The position numbers were made by a program, and so were the translations under genes. A model generated the notes under the pieces. It did no database searches, was not told the DNA's origin, and saw only the letters and a program-made list of their open reading frames with translations. This document shows positions 7,101 to 7,346 of a stretch of 7,346 bases of DNA, piece by piece. Origin of the DNA: UBA5336 sp964625835 (GTDB lineage: Bacteria > Pseudomonadota > Alphaproteobacteria > Caulobacterales > Hyphomonadaceae); NCBI GenBank assembly GCA_964625835.1, contig CAZVES010000123.1, forward strand, positions 1 through 7,346, in the 5' to 3' direction. Within the stretch, counting starts at the first letter, position 1, and the number at the start of each line of letters is the position of its first letter.

Positions 7101-7346
7101 GATCGGTGAGATCGTCGATGACGACACCACCATCACAGGCACTTCGGGTGCGGATGTCCTGACGGGCGGCCCGGCAGGTGACACGATCAACGCCCTGGCA
7201 GGCAATGACCAGCTGTTTGGCCTCGATGGCGACGACATCCTCAATGGCGGCGGCGGCGACGACCTGCTGGACGGCGGGGCTGGCGTGGACACGGCGACCT
7301 ATGCGGGGGCCGGTGGCGGCGTCGAGATCGAGCTCAAACGGGTGTT
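4131..7346 (+). CDS. Large Calx-beta repeat protein with RTX calcium-binding repeats (3' end outside window)
   Basis: The coding sequence runs to the right edge without a stop, about 1,039 residues if the N gap stands for 3 bases. There is no N-terminal signal peptide; the protein starts directly in a beta-rich module. Eight Calx-beta-like modules of about 115-125 residues follow, most ending in an acidic Asp-Asp-Asp turn (FILDDDGSGTD, TIIDDDASPGLP, and similar). They alternate in two types: A (SVSGSSVVESSS, then EEFFSAFIPAGE) and B (ITEGDSG, then GSDYT, the classic Calx-beta pattern), in the order A-B-A-B-A-B-A, then one divergent module C at about 6790-7131. Six RTX nonapeptides follow. Calx-beta and RTX repeats bind calcium, and proteins of this layout are usually exported by type I secretion through a C-terminal signal, here unseen. 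A surface adhesin or biofilm protein is the most likely role; an RTX enzyme with a catalytic C-terminus is possible. The reading frame changes by one across the literal gap but is consistent for a true gap divisible by three. Confidence 0.88.
4137..4862 (+). repeat. Calx-beta supra-repeat 1 (modules A1 and B1)
   Basis: A1 spans about 4137-4496 and B1 about 4497-4862, 726 bp (242 codons) together. A1 opens with LSISGGTVVESSSSS and has GGVTFDYLL, EEFFSAFIPAG and FILDDDGSGTD. B1 opens with YFVSDAVITEGDSG and ends in ATILDDDAAPGLP. Confidence 0.85.
4863..5685 (+). repeat. Calx-beta supra-repeat 2 (modules A2 and B2), containing the second N gap
   Basis: A2 spans 4863-5319 and contains the 100-N run; B2 spans 5320-5685. 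If the gap is 3 bases the unit is 726 bp, identical to unit 1. A2 shares VVESSSTTPVLYYTVTL with A3 almost residue for residue, while many codons differ synonymously. That indicates an old duplication kept by selection on the protein. Confidence 0.85.
4957..5056. other. Assembly gap of 100 N inside Calx-beta module A2
   Basis: Exactly 100 N. The left side ends within the Ser codon of EPAGS and the right side resumes at GVTFDYLL. The sister modules read GSGGV here, and frame restoration requires a true length divisible by three, so three bases (one Gly codon's worth) are the best estimate. Unlike the first gap, the flanks share no overlap. Confidence 0.95.
5686..6414 (+). repeat. Calx-beta supra-repeat 3 (modules A3 and B3)
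   Basis: A3 spans 5686-6045 and B3 6046-6414, 729 bp in all. A3 keeps GGVNFDYFL, EEFFSVFIPAGE and FILDDDGSGTD; B3 keeps IITEGDSG, GSDYA and FILDDDTSPGQP, plus a Gly-rich insert (AGGGGGQ) before the last strand. Confidence 0.85.
6415..7131 (+). repeat. Terminal Calx-beta modules A4 and C
   Basis: A4 (about 6415-6789) is the most divergent A module. It has the canonical Calx-beta stretch GTATEAGGDY where the other A modules have the LRPGTGDVD type. Module C (about 6790-7131) starts TISIADVSVTE, has GTAIEGVDF, and ends in EIVDDDTT just before the RTX block. The A-B alternation therefore stops after A4. Confidence 0.75.
7138..7299 (+). repeat. RTX nonapeptide repeats (six units of 27 bp)
   Basis: Six consecutive 9-residue units with the GGxGxDxUx pattern begin at 7138, 7165, 7192, 7219, 7246 and 7273; examples are GLDGDDILN and GGGGDDLLD. 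These form the calcium-binding parallel beta roll typical of type I secretion substrates. The block ends in DTATYAGAGGGVEIEL, the usual transition after such repeats, and the gene continues beyond the window. Confidence 0.93.

Noticed and set aside
7138..7299. The 27-bp periodic block as a DNA-level tandem repeat or CRISPR array
   Set aside because: The period is nine codons of RTX nonapeptides and the DNA units are not identical; it is a protein repeat.

Overview
The window is GC-rich bacterial DNA. Dense coding, 4-bp gene overlaps, signal peptides and a type-I-secreted RTX protein suggest a Gram-negative, probably an alphaproteobacterium (inference from style only; there is no marker gene). 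It comes from a draft scaffold: two runs of exactly 100 N (3180-3279 and 4957-5056) interrupt genes.

Left part, minus strand, 3904 to 1: a tight four-gene operon. In order of transcription it encodes (1) a signal-peptide protein with a trypsin-like domain that has lost its catalytic residues, then a long coiled coil, one membrane segment and an FHA domain; (2) an intact trypsin-like serine protease with a signal peptide, one membrane segment and an FHA domain; (3) a small FHA protein; (4) a protein with one N-terminal membrane segment, a coiled coil and a von Willebrand A (VWA) domain, cut by the left edge. The genes overlap by 4 bp at all three junctions. Predicted topology puts the protease, pseudoprotease and VWA domains in the periplasm and the FHA (phosphothreonine-reading) domains in the cytoplasm. 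I read this as a candidate trans-envelope signalling or proteolysis device. I do not recognise it as a named system. The membrane segment of the VWA protein carries an acidic residue placed as in MotB/ExbD proteins, so an ion-driven partner just beyond the left edge is possible.

Middle, 3905-4130: the divergent intergenic region. It holds a good ribosome binding site for the right-hand gene and an imperfect palindrome, but no convincing promoter.

Right part, plus strand, 4131 to the end: the 5' portion of one very large gene. It encodes tandem Calx-beta-like modules in an alternating A-B-A-B-A-B-A-C arrangement, followed by RTX nonapeptide repeats. This is the typical architecture of a calcium-binding surface or secreted protein exported by type I secretion. 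The C-terminus is outside the window.

Both N gaps look nearly artificial. The first is flanked by the same 55-bp sequence on both sides, and collapsing the copies gives one uninterrupted 509-residue reading frame. The second can be predicted from the repeat period to be 3 missing bases.
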